Numbered from the stretch's first letter, positions 7,935 to 17,281 are shown. The stretch: 64,000 bases of DNA from Streptomyces gilvus (GCF_022513565.1 NZ_JAKWBE010000006.1:124001-188000), one strand, 5' to 3'. Notes: generated from the letters alone by a model not told the origin. Program-made: numbers and translations.

Positions 7935-9068
7935 GTGGACTTCACCTTCACCGAGGAGCAGCAGGCGGCGGCCGAGGCGGCACGGGGGGTGTTCGCCGGG
8001 GTCGCGCCGGACACGGTGCCCTCCCCCTCGCTGGTCGCGGGCGCCGTCGCCGAGGACTTCGACCGCCCGCTGTGGGACAGGCTCGCCGAAGCCGATCTGC
8101 TGAGCCTGCTGCTGGACGCGGAGTACGGCGGGGCGGGGCTGGACGCCATCGCGCTGTGCCTGGTGCTGCGCGAGTCGGCGAAGGGGCTGGCGCGGGTGCC
8201 GTTGCTGGAGAGCGCCGCGGCCACCGCCGCCGTACAGGCTTATGGCGGGCCGGAGTTGAAGGCGGCGCTGCTGGAGCGGGCCGGGCGGGGCGAGCTGGTG
8301 CTGACCGTCGCTTCGAACGGCCGCACCGGGCACGACGGGGCCGAACTCGCCGTCACCGCCCGGCAGGACGGCGACGACTGGCTGCTGGACGGGGTGCAGA
8401 CCGCGGTGCCGTGGGCGCACACCGCCGACCTCGTCCTCGTACCGGCGCGGACGGCGGCGGACCGGACCCTGCTCGCCGTGGTGCCCCGTGACCACGAAGG
8501 GGTCGTGCTCGGCGAGCAGATCTCCACCGCGGGGGAGCGGCTCGGCGAGCTGCGGCTGGAGTCGGCGCGGATCGCCGCCCGGGATGTGATGGACGCGGAC
8601 GGGGCCTGGGAGTGGCTGCGGGAGCTGCTGACCACCGGGACGTGCGCGCTCGCGCTCGGGTTGGCTGAGCGGGTGCTGGAGATGACCAGCGACTACGCCG
8701 GAAAGCGGGAGCAGTTCGGGCATCCGATCGCCACGTTCCAGGCGGTGGCGGTACAGGCCGCCGACCGCTACATCGACCTCCGTGCCATGGAGGCCACGCT
8801 CTGGCAGGCCGCGTGGCGGATCGCGTCCGGGGCGTCCGGCGCGCTGCCCGCCTCCGGTGACGTCGCCGTCGCCAAGATCTGGGCGTCGGAGGGGATGCGG
8901 CGGATCGTGCAGACGGCACAGCATCTGCACGGCGGGTTCGGGGCGGACGTCGAGTACCCGCTGCACCGGTACCACGCCTGGGCCAAGCACCTGGAGCTCT
9001 CGCTCGGCCCGGCGGCGGCACACGAGGAGGCTCTGGGCGATCTGCTGGCGGCGCACCCGCTGGCCTGA
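7935..9068 (+). CDS. Acyl-CoA dehydrogenase family protein
   Basis: This 377-residue flavoprotein starts at GTG 7935 behind GGAGG (7921-7925). It shows the acyl-CoA dehydrogenase plan: an alpha-helical N-domain, a beta middle domain (TGHDGAELAVTARQDGDDW) and a C-domain ending HLHGGFGADVEYPLHRY, the segment that contacts FAD. The canonical C-terminal catalytic Glu is not obvious. This resembles the FadE-type partners of sterol side-chain dehydrogenases, where one subunit of a heterotetramer is inactive. The KstR-like operator just upstream points to steroid or related acyl-CoA catabolism rather than to the phenylacetate operon. The partner gene is not in the window, so substrate is inferred only. 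Confidence 0.8.
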   Translation: MDFTFTEEQQAAAEAARGVFAGVAPDTVPSPSLVAGAVAEDFDRPLWDRLAEADLLSLLLDAEYGGAGLDAIALCLVLRESAKGLARVPLLESAAATAAVQAYGGPELKAALLERAGRGELVLTVASNGRTGHDGAELAVTARQDGDDWLLDGVQTAVPWAHTADLVLVPARTAADRTLLAVVPRDHEGVVLGEQISTAGERLGELRLESARIAARDVMDADGAWEWLRELLTTGTCALALGLAERVLEMTSDYAGKREQFGHPIATFQAVAVQAADRYIDLRAMEATLWQAAWRIASGASGALPASGDVAVAKIWASEGMRRIVQTAQHLHGGFGADVEYPLHRYHAWAKHLELSLGPAAAHEEALGDLLAAHPLA

Positions 9069-9102
9069 CGCCCATCCCGCCGGAGCCGGGGCACGAAAGG
9101 AC

Positions 9103-9450
9103 CTAGAGCACGAACCCGGGCCGGCCCTCGTCCGTGACCACCGGTCGGCCCGCGGCGGCCCACACCTGCATGCCGCCGTCGACGTTCACCGCGTCGATGC
9201 CCTGCTGGACCAGATACATCGTGACCTGGGCCGAACGGCCGCCCGAGCGGCAGATCACATGCACGCGGCCGTCCTGCGGCGCGGCCTCCGTCAGCTCGCC
9301 GTAGCGGGCGACGAACTCGCTGATGGGGATGTGCAGGGCGCCTTCGGCATGGCCCGCCTGCCACTCGTCGTCCTCGCGGACGTCCACCAGGAAGTCGCTG
9401 TCCTTGAGGTCCGAGACCCCGACCGTGGGCACACCAGCTCCGAAACTCAT
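9103..9450 (-). CDS. Rhodanese-like domain protein
   Basis: This 115-residue single-domain rhodanese has CRSGGRS as its active-site loop, with the nucleophilic Cys at about residue 67 that carries a persulfide. VDVREDDEWQAGHAEGALHIP (in part, residues 22-42) is the usual upstream signature. Such proteins transfer sulfane sulfur from thiosulfate or related donors to cyanide or protein acceptors. Context gives no specific pathway. It stands alone between the convergent dehydrogenase and the J-domain-like gene. Confidence 0.85.
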   Translation of the reverse strand: MSFGAGVPTVGVSDLKDSDFLVDVREDDEWQAGHAEGALHIPISEFVARYGELTEAAPQDGRVHVICRSGGRSAQVTMYLVQQGIDAVNVDGGMQVWAAAGRPVVTDEGRPGFVL

Positions 9451-9490
9451 GCCCCGACGCTACCGGACGCCGTCCGAGGTCCCAGCCCGG

Positions 9491-10336
9491 CTACTGCTCG
9501 CGCAGCGTCGCCAGCTCCTGTTCGCGCAGGGCGACGTCCGCCAGGAGCTGTTCGGCGATCTCGTCGAGGAGACGGTCCGGGTCGTCGGGAGCGAGCCGGA
9601 GCATCGAGCCGATCGCGCCCTCCTCCAACTCCTTGGCCACCAGCGTCAGCATCTCCTTGCGCTGGGCGAGCCACTCGAGGCGGGCGTACAGCTCCTCGCT
9701 GCGGCTCGGGCCGCGCTCCACCGGCGCAGGTCCCTTGGCCCACTCCTCCGCCAGCTCACGCAGCAGGGCCTCGTCGCCACGGGCGTAGGCGCCGTTGACC
9801 CGCGTGATGAACTCCTCACGGCGCGTCCGCTCGGCGTCGTCCTGGGCCAGGTCGGGGTGGGCCTTGCGGGCGAGTTCGCGGTAGAGCTTGCGGGCCTCGG
9901 CACTGGGCCGCACCCGCTGCGGAGGGCGTACGGGCTGCTCGGTGAGCATCGCGGCGGCCTCCGGGAACAGACCGTCGCCGTCCATCCAGCCGTGGAACAG
10001 CTCCTCCACGGCCGGCATCGGCAGCACCCGGGCACGCGCCTCGTCCGCCCTGCGGCGGTCTTCAGGGTCGCCGGTGCGGGCGGCCCTGGCCTCGGCTATC
10101 TGCGCGTCCAGCTCATCGAGGCGGGCATACATCGGGCCGAGCTTCTGGTGGTGCAGCCGGGAGAAGTTCTCGACCTCGATACGGAAGGTCTCGACCGCGA
10201 TCTCGTACTCGATCAGCGCCTGCTCGGCGGCCCGCACGGCCCGCTCCAGCCGCTCCTCGGGGCGCGGCGCACCGTCCTCGGGCGTCGCCCGTGTCTCACC
10301 GGCGACCCCACCCTGCTCAGCTTCCGGGCTCGTCAC
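9491..10336 (-). CDS. J-domain-like coiled-coil protein
   Basis: This protein of about 281 residues is read from GTG 10336 (VTSPEAEQ). It has a charged, probably coiled-coil N-terminal half (30-105). RKLYRELARKAHPDLAQDD around 149-167 contains the HPD tripeptide that in J-domains stimulates Hsp70 ATPase. A further helical C-terminus follows. The J-domain is atypical because it is internal and followed by long helices, and no Gly/Phe or zinc region is seen. It is likely a co-chaperone or helical scaffold. The frame is open to 10426, but the upstream residues look like Arg/Gly-rich leader and are excluded. Confidence 0.65.
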   Translation of the reverse strand: MTSPEAEQGGVAGETRATPEDGAPRPEERLERAVRAAEQALIEYEIAVETFRIEVENFSRLHHQKLGPMYARLDELDAQIAEARAARTGDPEDRRRADEARARVLPMPAVEELFHGWMDGDGLFPEAAAMLTEQPVRPPQRVRPSAEARKLYRELARKAHPDLAQDDAERTRREEFITRVNGAYARGDEALLRELAEEWAKGPAPVERGPSRSEELYARLEWLAQRKEMLTLVAKELEEGAIGSMLRLAPDDPDRLLDEIAEQLLADVALREQELATLREQ

Positions 10337-10445
10337 CCGACCAGCGTAGGCCACGCCGGGAGGGAGACGGCCTGCCCCGCACCGACGGGCACGGCCGAGC
10401 CCGCCGGTGCGACCGAGGAGGGGCACCTCACGGGCGCCCGCCCCC

Positions 10446-11927
10446 TCACACCCCCATCTCCGCCGCCACCCTCCCCGCCCGTACCGCCGTCAGGAAGTCG
10501 GCGTGGTCGGACTCCGTGCGGTCGGCGTAGGCGACGGCGAAGTCGGCGATCGCCTCGTCCAGTTCCTCGTTCTTTCCGCAGTAGCCGGCGACCAGGCGCG
10601 GGTCGGCGCTGTGGGAGTGGGCGCGGGCCAGCAGGGCGCCGGTCATCCGGCCGTAGTCGTCTATCTGGTCGGCGGCCAGTGCCGCGGGGTCGACACTGCC
10701 CTTGCGGTTGCGGAACTGCCGTACCTGGAAGGGCCGTCCGTCGACCGAGGTCCAGCCCAGCAGGATGTCGCTGACGACCTGCATCCGCTTCTGGCCGAGC
10801 ACCACCCGGCGCCCCTCGTGCTCGACGGCCGGCGCCTCGAAACCGGCGGTCACCAGGTGCGGCACCAGCGCCGAGGGGCGGGCCTCCTTCACCTGCAGCA
10901 CCAGCGGCTCACCGCGGTGGTCCAGCAGGAGCACGACATAGGACCGGGTGCCCACGCTGCCCGTGCCGACGACCCGGAAGGCGACGTCGTGCACCGCGTG
11001 CCGAGCGAGGAGCGGGAGGCGGTCCTCGGACAGCGTGTCCACGTAACTCTCCAGGGACGCCGCGACCGCGGCCGCCTCCTCGTCCCCCACCCGCCGCAGC
11101 ACCGGCGCCGCGTCCACGAACCGGCGGCCGCCGTCCTCGTGCTGCCGCGTCGCCTTCGCCGCGAACCGCCCGCTGGTGTTGGCCCGCGCCTTCTCGGAGA
11201 CCCGCTCCAGCGTGCCCAGCAGATCATGGGCGTCGGTGTGCGAGACCAACTCCTCGTCCGCGATCGCGTTCCACGCGTCCAGCACCGGCAGCCTGGCCAG
11301 CAGCCGCATGGTGCGGCGGTAGGCGCCGGTCGCGTCGTAGGCCGCCTTGCGGCACTGGGTCTCGTCGGCGCCAGCCTCCCGGCCCGCGAGCACCAGGGAA
11401 GCGGCGAGCCGCTTGAGGTCCCACTCCCAGGGGCCGTACACCGTCTCGTCGAAGTCGTTCAGGTCGATCACGAGGTCGCCGCGCGCGTCGCCGTACAGGC
11501 CGAAGTTGGCCGCGTGGGCGTCCCCGCAGATCTGGGCGCGGATCCGGGTCATGGGTGTGCGCGCGAGGTCGTACGCCATCAGGCCCGCCGAGCCGCGCAG
11601 GAACGCGAAGGGGGTGGCCGCCATCCGGCCCGCCCGTATCGGGGTGAGCTCGGGGATGCGGCCGAGGTTCGACTCCTCCACCACGGCGACCGCGGCGGGC
11701 CGCCCCGCGTCGAGGTCGAGCTCGGCGTGCGCCCGGCGCGGGACCAGCCTGCGCAGCGCCTTGCCCTCTTCCTTGGGCGAGCCCTCCACCGGCCACTCGG
11801 CGAATCCGCGCACCCTCGGCAGCCGCCGCGCGCCCGACGCCACTGTCGCCGGGGCCGCCGTCACCTCCGCCACCGTCGCCGGGGCCGCTGTCGTCTCCCC
11901 CGCCGTCACCGCTCCGTTTTCGGTCAC
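10446..11927 (-). CDS. DUF2252 family protein
   Basis: This 493-residue protein has a kinase-like fold family signature: QICGDAHAANFGLYGD and VIDLNDFDETVYGPWEWDLKRLAASL, which resemble the catalytic loop and metal-binding Asp of aminoglycoside phosphotransferase-like enzymes. This is typical of DUF2252, whose function is undefined. The chosen start is GTG 11927 because GGGGGAGG lies 8 nt before it. A longer frame to 12041 exists, but its leader is low-complexity and contains DnaA-box-like sequence. Residues 5-35 are Ala/Thr/Val repeats of the form TVA(E/S)VTAAPA. Confidence 0.8.
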   Translation of the reverse strand: MTENGAVTAGETTAAPATVAEVTAAPATVASGARRLPRVRGFAEWPVEGSPKEEGKALRRLVPRRAHAELDLDAGRPAAVAVVEESNLGRIPELTPIRAGRMAATPFAFLRGSAGLMAYDLARTPMTRIRAQICGDAHAANFGLYGDARGDLVIDLNDFDETVYGPWEWDLKRLAASLVLAGREAGADETQCRKAAYDATGAYRRTMRLLARLPVLDAWNAIADEELVSHTDAHDLLGTLERVSEKARANTSGRFAAKATRQHEDGGRRFVDAAPVLRRVGDEEAAAVAASLESYVDTLSEDRLPLLARHAVHDVAFRVVGTGSVGTRSYVVLLLDHRGEPLVLQVKEARPSALVPHLVTAGFEAPAVEHEGRRVVLGQKRMQVVSDILLGWTSVDGRPFQVRQFRNRKGSVDPAALAADQIDDYGRMTGALLARAHSHSADPRLVAGYCGKNEELDEAIADFAVAYADRTESDHADFLTAVRAGRVAAEMGV

Positions 11928-12032
11928 GCCGACCGCCTCCCCCGCACTCACACGACGCACGCCCACCGCCGGGCGCCGACGAACATCAACTCGTGCCGAC
12001 CGTACAGCCGGCGACGAGAACGCGTCAGACCC

Positions 12033-12059
12033 TGTGGACAACTCCGAACCTGTGGAAAA
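12033..12059. promoter_or_regulatory. DnaA-box pair upstream of the DUF2252 gene
   Basis: TGTGGACAA at 12033-12041 is a perfect Streptomyces DnaA box on the minus strand. TGTGGAAAA at 12051-12059 has one mismatch. Both are in the same orientation, in the gap between the DUF2252 gene and tRNA-Leu. Confidence 0.45.
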
Positions 12060-12138
12060 CCCCGCCCGACGGTAGCCCCGCGAGCCCGTGTGATTGTCCT
12101 CACCGGGTAATACGGCTCACACCGATCCGGACAACGCG

Positions 12139-12169
12139 AAGGCCCCCAGGTCTGAGACCTGGGGGCCTT
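12139..12169 (-). terminator. Terminator hairpin downstream of tRNA-Leu
   Basis: A perfect inverted repeat with 15-nt arms (AAGGCCCCCAGGTCT and its complement) around one central base lies 5 bp beyond the CCA end of tRNA-Leu on the minus strand. Confidence 0.85.
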
Positions 12170-12173
12170 CGGC

Positions 12174-12260
12174 TGGTGCGCGAGGGGGGAGTTGAACCCC
12201 CACGCCCTTGCGGGCACTGGAACCTGAATCCAGCGCGTCTGCCTATTCCGCCACCCGCGC
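12174..12260 (-). tRNA. tRNA-Leu (anticodon CAG)
   Basis: Read on the minus strand, the gene starts GCGCGGGTGGCGGAATAGG at 12260 and ends CTCGCGCACCA, so CCA is encoded (12174-12176). The acceptor stem GCGCGGG pairs with CTCGCGC with minor mismatch. The anticodon stem-loop CTGGA-TTCAGGT-TCCAG gives CAG, and a long variable arm (GCCCGCAAGGGC) is present as expected for leucine tRNA. A T-arm GGGGGTTCAACTCCCCC is clear. Confidence 0.95.
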
Positions 12261-12326
12261 ATTGGGTGTGTCCTCCGGCTCCCGGCCCTTTCGGGCTGGC
12301 GCCTTCCGACACCCAAAACATTAGCA

Positions 12327-12759
12327 CGCTGGCCGGGGTGGGTTCACATCGCTTTGGCGGGGGCAGCCGCCCACCAGGGAGGTCTCCCGATCCGCTCGGC
12401 CGGCGGCCGGCGCTCGGAGTCCTTCACTCCGTATCAGGGAGTGCCGGTTCTCGTATCAACCTCGTACCGGTACGGCCCGTCTCCCCAGGAGCCGGGCCGG
12501 GTCCACAGTCAGGTGCGGGACACTGGTCTGCGGCCGCCTCTACGATCCATGCCAGAACGAGTTCGCGGGAGGAGTTCGAAGGGGAGCCTCGGAGGGAACC
12601 TCCGGAGGGAACCGGGGCGGGTGCGACACCCGTCGGCGGGGCCCGCAGGGGGAACCAGCCGATTCACCGGCGCGTGGATACGATCAGTAAGCAGTACCAG
12701 GTAAGGGATTACCCGCCAGGCGGGAAGCAGGACGGCAGCGACATCGGAGGAGGTGCCCC
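12327..12759. other. Intergenic leader of the fhaA operon
   Basis: These 433 bp contain no credible gene. Several frames are open but cross the tRNA antisense. The region must hold the promoter of the fhaA-pknB operon. TACGAT at 12541-12546 could be a -10 element, but a matching -35 is not clear. GGAGGAGG directly before fhaA (12748-12755) is a strong ribosome site. Confidence 0.5.
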
Positions 12760-13602
12760 ATGGGAGTCCTGAAGAAGTTCGAGCAGCGTCTCGAAGGTCT
12801 GGTCAACGGCACCTTCGCCAAGGTGTTCAAGTCCGAGGTCCAGCCCGTGGAGATCGCCGGCGCGCTCCAGCGCGAGTGCGACAACAACGCGACCATCTGG
12901 AACCGTGACCGGACGGTCGTCCCCAACGACTTCATCGTGGAGCTGAGCACGCCGGACTTCGAGCGGCTCAGCCCCTACTCCGGACAGCTCGGCGACGAGC
13001 TGGCCGGCATGGTGCGCGACTACGCCAAGCAGCAGCGCTACACCTTCATGGGCCCCATCAAGGTCCACCTGGAGAAGGCGGACGACCTCGACACCGGTCT
13101 GTACCGGGTGCGCAGCCGTACGCTCGCCTCCTCCACCAGCCAGCAGGCGCCCGGCGGTCCCGCTCCGGCGGCCCCGGCCGCGGGCCGCCCCGGCGGTTAC
13201 GGCTACCCGCCGGCCGCCGCCCCCGCGGGCGCCCCGCCGATGCCCGCCGCGCCGCCGCCCGGCGCCCGCGGCAGCGCTCCCTATCTCCAGCGGCCCGCGA
13301 CCGCCCCGGCGGCCGGCGGCCGTACCCGCTACTGGATCGAGATCAACGGCGCACGCCATCAGATCTCCCGCCCGACGCTGGTGCTGGGCCGCAGCACCGA
13401 AGCCGACGTGCGGATCGACGACCCCGGCGTCTCGCGCCGGCACTGTGAGATCCGGACCGGAACGCCCTCGACGATCCAGGATCTCGGGTCCACCAACGGC
13501 ATCGTGGTGGACGGGCAGCACACCACCCGCGCTACGCTCCGCGACGGCTCGCGGATCGTCGTGGGCAGCACCACCATCATTTACCGGCAAGCCGAAGGGT
13601 GA
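12760..13602 (+). CDS. fhaA: FHA-domain protein FhaA with DUF3662 N-terminus
   Basis: This 280-residue cytoplasmic phosphothreonine-binding protein has residues 1-115 as the DUF3662 domain (GVLKKFEQRLEGLVNGTFAKVF opening). Residues ~125-185 are a Pro/Ala/Gly linker. Residues ~200-278 form a FHA domain with LGRSTEADVRIDDPGVSRRH and DLGSTNGIVVDG, the phosphopeptide-binding loops. In mycobacteria FhaA binds phosphorylated MviN and RodA-pathway components and tunes peptidoglycan synthesis. It is the first gene of the conserved fhaA-fhaB-pstP-rodA-pbpA-pknB cluster, whose kinase is encoded at the far end. Confidence 0.93.
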   Translation: MGVLKKFEQRLEGLVNGTFAKVFKSEVQPVEIAGALQRECDNNATIWNRDRTVVPNDFIVELSTPDFERLSPYSGQLGDELAGMVRDYAKQQRYTFMGPIKVHLEKADDLDTGLYRVRSRTLASSTSQQAPGGPAPAAPAAGRPGGYGYPPAAAPAGAPPMPAAPPPGARGSAPYLQRPATAPAAGGRTRYWIEINGARHQISRPTLVLGRSTEADVRIDDPGVSRRHCEIRTGTPSTIQDLGSTNGIVVDGQHTTRATLRDGSRIVVGSTTIIYRQAEG

Positions 13603-13612
13603 AGCGGGGGCA

Positions 13613-14128
13613 ATGTCAGAGCTGACCCTCACGGTCATGCGGCTGGGTTTCCTGGCCGTACTGTGGCTGTTCGTGATCGTGGCCGTGCAGGTCATCCGCA
13701 GCGACCTGTTCGGTACGCGCGTCACCCAGCGCGGGTCCAGGCGAGAGGCCGGGCGGCAGCAACAGCAAGCCGCCCGCCAGCAGGCCGCTCCTCCGCAGCA
13801 GCGCCAGCAGTCCGGCGGCCGCCAGCGCCGCAACGCGCCCACCAAGCTCGTGGTGAGCGAGGGCACCCTCACCGGCACCACGGTCGCCCTGCAGGGCCAG
13901 ACCATCACCCTGGGCCGGGCGCACGACAGCACGATCGTGCTGGACGACGACTACGCCTCCAGCCGCCATGCCAGGATCTACCCGGACCGCGACGGCAACT
14001 GGATCGTCGAGGACCTGGGCTCCACCAACGGCACGTACCTCGACCGGAGCCGGCTGACGACCCCCACGCCGATTCCGCTGGGCGCGCCGATCCGCATCGG
14101 CAAGACAGTCATCGAGTTGCGGAAGTAG
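13613..14128 (+). CDS. fhaB: FHA-domain membrane protein FhaB
   Basis: This 171-residue protein has one N-terminal transmembrane helix (LGFLAVLWLFVIVAVQVI, ~11-28) and a Gln/Arg-rich linker (~40-75). A C-terminal FHA domain follows, with LGRAHDSTIVLDDDYASSRHARI and DLGSTNGTYLD. It is the FhaB/FipA type, which reads threonine phosphorylation at the cell envelope and septum. The start is ATG 13613, 10 bp after fhaA ends, behind GCGGGGG. The frame is open to 13445, but that part lies within fhaA. Confidence 0.92.
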   Translation: MSELTLTVMRLGFLAVLWLFVIVAVQVIRSDLFGTRVTQRGSRREAGRQQQQAARQQAAPPQQRQQSGGRQRRNAPTKLVVSEGTLTGTTVALQGQTITLGRAHDSTIVLDDDYASSRHARIYPDRDGNWIVEDLGSTNGTYLDRSRLTTPTPIPLGAPIRIGKTVIELRK

Positions 14129-14221
14129 TGCTACATCAATGAAAAGGCGCGAGCGGAGCGAGCACGCAGCGGCGGCCCCCACCACGGGCCCCGGCGCGCT
14201 CCCGACCGGAGGGTGGGCACC

Positions 14222-15805
14222 GTGCGGATGTATCCGGAGCCGACGGGCGAGGTGCGCATGAGTCTGTCACTGCGCTTCGCCGCCGGATCGCACAAAGGCA
14301 TGATCCGGGAGGGCAACGAGGACTCCGGATACGCCGGCCCGCGCCTGCTCGCGATCGCCGACGGCATGGGCGGCGCCGCCGCCGGCGAGGTCGCCTCCTC
14401 CGAGGCCATCTCCACCATCGTCGCCCTCGACGACGACGTGCCGGGCTCCGACATCCTGACCTCGCTCGGCGCCGCCGTACAGCGCGCCAACGACCAGCTG
14501 CGCGCGATGGTCGAGGAGGACCCGCAGCTGGAGGGCATGGGCACCACGCTCACCGCCCTGCTGTGGACCGGCCAGCGCCTCGGTCTCGTGCACGTCGGCG
14601 ACTCGCGCGCGTACCTGCTCCGCGACGGTGTCCTGACCCAGATCACGCAGGACCACACCTGGGTGCAGCGGCTGGTCGACGAGGGCCGCATCACTGAGGA
14701 AGAGGCCACCACCCACCCCCAACGGTCCCTGCTCATGCGGGCGTTGGGCAGCGGCGAGCACGTCGAGCCGGACCTGTCGATCCGTGAGGTCCGGGCCGGC
14801 GACCGCTACCTGATCTGCTCCGACGGCCTGTCCGGCGTGGTCTCCCACCAGACCCTCGAGGACACCCTCGCCAGCTACCAGGGCCCCCAGGAGACCGTCC
14901 AGGAGCTCATCCAGCTGGCGTTGCGCGGCGGCGGACCCGACAACATCACCGTGATCATCGCCGACGTCCTCGACCTGGACACCGGGGACACCCTCGCCGG
15001 GCAGCTCTCCGACACCCCGGTCGTGGTCGGCGCCGTCGCCGAGAACCAGAACCACCTGCACCACGACCCCGGGATCATGCAGACGCCCGCAGGCCGCGCC
15101 TCCGGTCTCGGCCGTCAGGTGCCCGGTCAGGGCGGAGGCGGCGAGTTCGGGCCGCCCGGATCCGGCGACACCACCGGCTACATCCCGGCCGGCGGCTTCG
15201 GCGACTACACCGACGACGACTTCGTCAAACCGCGCAAGAGCCGCAAGTGGCTGAAGAGATCCTTCTACTCGGTGCTCGCGCTCGCCGTCATCGGCGGCGG
15301 TCTGTACGGCGGTTACCGCTGGACGCAGACCCAGTACTACGTCGGCACCAACGGCGAGCACGTGGCGCTGTACCGGGGCATCAGCCAGGACCTGGCCTGG
15401 GTGTCCCTGTCCAAGGTGGAGAAGGACCACCCCGAGATCGAACTCAAGTACCTGCCGCCGTACCAGCAGAAGCAGGTCAAGAACACGATCGCCGAGAGCG
15501 GTCTGACGGACGCCCAGAGGAAGGTCGACGAGCTCGCCGTGCAGGCCTCCGCGTGCAAGAAGCAGTCCGAGCGGCAGGCGGCCGAGAGCAAGAACAACGC
15601 CAAGACCGGTCAGGGGCAGGCCGGTGGCACCACGGGAACCACCAGCACCTCGCTCACGTCCAAGGCCACGTCGTCACCGAGCCCGTCCACGAAGCCGAAG
15701 TCCACCCCGTCCCCGAACCCGTCCGCGACCACCGCCACTCCCAGCCCCGGCCCCAGCCTCTCGGAGGAAGAGCAGAAGGTCGTCTCGATGTGCGGTAAGC
15801 AGTAG
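14222..15805 (+). CDS. pstP: PP2C-family Ser/Thr protein phosphatase PstP
   Basis: This protein of about 527 residues has a metal-dependent PP2C domain in the first ~250 residues: GNEDSGYA, IADGMGGAAAGE, HVGDSRAYLLRDG, SDGLSG and GGPDNITVI supply the Mn/Mg-binding Asp residues. A juxtamembrane linker, one transmembrane helix (FYSVLALAVIGGGLYGG) and an extracytoplasmic tail follow. The tail ends in Ser/Thr/Pro-rich sequence. It dephosphorylates Pkn kinases and their FHA and cell-wall partners. GTG 14222 is preferred because GGAGG lies 9 nt before it. GTG 14213, ATG 14228 and ATG 14258 are alternatives. Confidence 0.92.
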   Translation: MRMYPEPTGEVRMSLSLRFAAGSHKGMIREGNEDSGYAGPRLLAIADGMGGAAAGEVASSEAISTIVALDDDVPGSDILTSLGAAVQRANDQLRAMVEEDPQLEGMGTTLTALLWTGQRLGLVHVGDSRAYLLRDGVLTQITQDHTWVQRLVDEGRITEEEATTHPQRSLLMRALGSGEHVEPDLSIREVRAGDRYLICSDGLSGVVSHQTLEDTLASYQGPQETVQELIQLALRGGGPDNITVIIADVLDLDTGDTLAGQLSDTPVVVGAVAENQNHLHHDPGIMQTPAGRASGLGRQVPGQGGGGEFGPPGSGDTTGYIPAGGFGDYTDDDFVKPRKSRKWLKRSFYSVLALAVIGGGLYGGYRWTQTQYYVGTNGEHVALYRGISQDLAWVSLSKVEKDHPEIELKYLPPYQQKQVKNTIAESGLTDAQRKVDELAVQASACKKQSERQAAESKNNAKTGQGQAGGTTGTTSTSLTSKATSSPSPSTKPKSTPSPNPSATTATPSPGPSLSEEEQKVVSMCGKQ

Positions 15806-15832
15806 GCAAGCCGTGAGAGGCCCCGTCACACG

Positions 15833-17281
15833 ATGAGCAGTACTACCAACACACCGACGCACCATACGTCCACGATCGGCGCGATCGGCGCGCCCAGCAG
15901 ACGCAACACCGAGCTCGCGATGCTCGTGTTCGCCGTCGTCATCCCGGTGTTCGCCTACGCCAACGTGGGTCTCGCCATCGACGACAAGGTGCCGGCCGGC
16001 CTGCTCGGGTATGGCTTGGGCCTCGGTCTGCTCGCCGGCGTCGCCCACCTCGTGGTGCGAAGGTTCGCCCCGTACGCGGACCCGTTGCTGCTGCCGCTGG
16101 CCACGCTCCTCAACGGCCTCGGCCTCGTCGCGATCTGGCGGCTCGACCAGTCCAAGCTGCTGCAGTCCATCGGCGTCGCGGGCGGCAAGGCGACGAACCA
16201 GTTGATCTACACGGCACTGGGCATCACCCTGTTCGTCGTCGCGCTGATCTTCCTCAAGGACCACCGCACCCTGCAGCGGTACACGTACATCTCCATGGCG
16301 GGCGCGCTCGTCCTGTTGCTCCTCCCTCTGATCCCCGGCCTCGGCGCCAACGTCTACGGCGCCAAGATCTGGATTCAGATCGGCAGTTTCACCATCCAGC
16401 CCGGTGAGTTCGCCAAGATCGTGCTTGCGATCTTCTTCGCCGGCTACCTGATGGTGAAGCGCGACGCGCTCGCCCTCGCCAGCCGCCGCTTCATGGGCCT
16501 GTACCTGCCTCGAGGCCGCGACCTCGGTCCGATCGTCGTCGTCTGGATGATCTCGATCCTCATCCTGGTGTTCGAGACCGACCTCGGTACGTCGCTGCTG
16601 TTCTTCGGAATGTTCGTCATCATGCTGTACGTCGCCACCGAGCGGACGAGTTGGATCGTGTTCGGTCTGCTCATGTCCGCGGTCGGCGCCGTAGGTGTGG
16701 CCAGCTTCGAGCCGCACATCCAGACACGCGTCCAGGCCTGGCTCAACCCGCTGCACGAGTACAAACTCAGCCAGGCCGGCAGCCACGACGGAATCCTCCA
16801 CTCCGAACAGGCCATGCAGGCCCTCTGGGCCTTCGGCTCCGGCGGCACCCTCGGCACCGGCTGGGGCCAGGGCCACTCCGAGCTGATCCGCTTCGCCGCC
16901 AACTCCGACTTCATCCTCGCCACCTTCGGCGAGGAGCTGGGCCTGGCCGGCCTCATGGCGATCCTGCTGGTCTACGGCCTGATCGTGGAACGGGGTATCC
17001 GCACCGCCCTCGCCGCCCGCGACCCCTTCGGCAAGCTGCTCGCCGTCGGCCTCTCGGGCGCCTTCGCCCTCCAGGTCTTCGTCGTCGCGGGCGGCGTCAT
17101 GGGCCTGATCCCGCTGACCGGTATGACGATGCCCTTCCTGGCGTACGGCGGTTCCTCCGTCATCGCCAACTGGGCCCTCATCGGCATCCTGATCCGCATC
17201 AGCGACACAGCCCGCCGCCCGGCGCCCGCCCCCGCCAGCAACCCCGACGTCGAAATGACCCAGGTGGTCCGCCCGTCATGA
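15833..17281 (+). CDS. rodA: SEDS-family peptidoglycan glycosyltransferase RodA
   Basis: This 482-residue polytopic membrane protein of the FtsW/RodA/SpoVE (SEDS) family polymerises lipid II into glycan strands with its partner class B PBP. Visible hallmarks are the many hydrophobic helices, KIWIQIGSFTIQPGEFAKI in the first half, and the C-terminal MGLIPLTGMTMPFLAYGGSS signature (in part). Its position directly before pbpA, with a 4-bp ATGA overlap (17278-17281), identifies it as the RodA of this conserved cluster rather than divisome FtsW. Confidence 0.92.
   Translation: MSSTTNTPTHHTSTIGAIGAPSRRNTELAMLVFAVVIPVFAYANVGLAIDDKVPAGLLGYGLGLGLLAGVAHLVVRRFAPYADPLLLPLATLLNGLGLVAIWRLDQSKLLQSIGVAGGKATNQLIYTALGITLFVVALIFLKDHRTLQRYTYISMAGALVLLLLPLIPGLGANVYGAKIWIQIGSFTIQPGEFAKIVLAIFFAGYLMVKRDALALASRRFMGLYLPRGRDLGPIVVVWMISILILVFETDLGTSLLFFGMFVIMLYVATERTSWIVFGLLMSAVGAVGVASFEPHIQTRVQAWLNPLHEYKLSQAGSHDGILHSEQAMQALWAFGSGGTLGTGWGQGHSELIRFAANSDFILATFGEELGLAGLMAILLVYGLIVERGIRTALAARDPFGKLLAVGLSGAFALQVFVVAGGVMGLIPLTGMTMPFLAYGGSSVIANWALIGILIRISDTARRPAPAPASNPDVEMTQVVRPS

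Noticed and set aside
11993..12772. Open frame of 259 codons upstream of fhaA
   Set aside because: It reads through the antisense of tRNA-Leu and its terminator and ends inside fhaA in another phase.
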